From Zygnema cylindricum (Eukaryota > Streptophyta > Zygnematophyceae > Zygnematales > Zygnemataceae), in the NCBI GenBank assembly GCA_037447655.1, contig JBBHKE010001043.1, positions 1 through 64,000 on the forward strand: a stretch of 64,000 nucleotides of DNA, read 5' to 3'. Shown here piece by piece: positions 63,507 through 64,000 of this stretch (within the stretch, counting starts at the first letter, position 1; each line of letters begins with the position of its first letter). A program made the position numbers and the translations under genes. The notes beneath the pieces are model-generated. The model did not search any database. It was not told the DNA's origin and was given only the letters and a program-made list of their open reading frames with translations.

Positions 63507-64000
63507 CTTTTGACATTTCAGCCTCCGCATACCCCACCGAACCCCCAACTCCCCACCAAAAGCCTCCGTGTTAAAATGGCAAACTTATGTCAAAGTAAAA
63601 AGATTGAATATGAATTAGTAAGTGTATTTAGTGTTTTTTACCCAAATTGTCACATAATTATATATTTTTTTCTTATTTTAAGTAATTGCGCACATACAAT
63701 ATCCATAAAACATATTATCTATCGCCACATTCCCCCACCCTCACCTGCATAACAACCCTTTATCCCCCCTCTGTTTCCTACATTACGTCAACCTTTTTAA
63801 TTAAGATATAAATTAACAAAGCCAAATTACAAGTACTAAAAATATGAATAAATTTACAAAATTTGAATGAAAAAAATGAGAGATCGTCATAATCGCGTCA
63901 TATTTCAAAACAAAGATGTATTTGCTTAATCTTCCCATATATATACATATGAATATACTATTACATATTATCCCTCACGTGTCATACCCTTTGCCTTCCG
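63507..64000. other. AT-rich sequence at the right edge, no exon recognised
   Basis: Probably intron or 5' flank of the minus-strand LRR gene. No further GxIP-type exon found up to base 64000. Confidence 0.35.

Overview
This is nuclear DNA from a eukaryote with GT-AG introns, most likely in the green-plant (streptophyte) lineage. The evidence is AAACCCTAA telo-boxes just upstream of start codons, leucine-rich-repeat exons of 72 nt with plant-type GxIP repeats, a plant-like ABCA transporter N-terminus, and Ty3/gypsy and Ty1/copia relics. The base composition and the LRR/EGF/papain/LysM content suggest an early-diverging member (charophyte alga or bryophyte-grade) more than a flowering plant, but I cannot name a species. 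All exon calls were made by eye from splice signals, reading phase and family motifs.

Layout. 0.4-4.4 kb: 5' exons of an ABCA-type ABC transporter on the minus strand, with a PAN/Apple-like domain apparently in its first extracellular loop. 5.86-8.46 kb: complete three-exon gene for ribosomal protein eL39 (plus strand). 8.5-12 kb: no recognisable gene, a few dispersed repeats. 12-21.7 kb: three paralogous two-exon genes (A minus, B plus, C minus), each encoding a signal peptide, a two-cysteine lumenal segment, one membrane helix and a proline/tyrosine-rich tail; a truncated fourth copy (D) lies at 26.4-27.4 kb. These genes share a 76-nt first exon, a phase-1 intron and telo-boxes right before the ATG. 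18.7-29 kb is crowded with MITEs, hAT-like elements and minisatellites.

29.7-50.5 kb is a nested retrotransposon block: a decayed chromodomain Ty3/gypsy element (minus) between two LTRs, one of which is split by a solo LTR; a copia-like gag; a second solo LTR of the same family; copia RT relics; and further hAT and MITE insertions. Several insertions have visible target-site duplications.

51-63.5 kb holds the most unusual coding material: two tail-to-tail gene fragments sharing an apparently identical 1.1-kb inverted repeat. The right fragment (minus) reads LRR repeats, EGF-like domain, N-terminal part of a papain-family (C1A) peptidase. The left fragment (plus) reads C-terminal part of the peptidase, two EGF-like domains, two LysM-like domains. 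Together they imply a secreted or surface LRR-EGF-papain-EGF-EGF-LysM protein. Both copies carry a premature stop and frameshift inside the shared arm, and LTR and copia sequences cut each gene, so here they look like pseudogenes.
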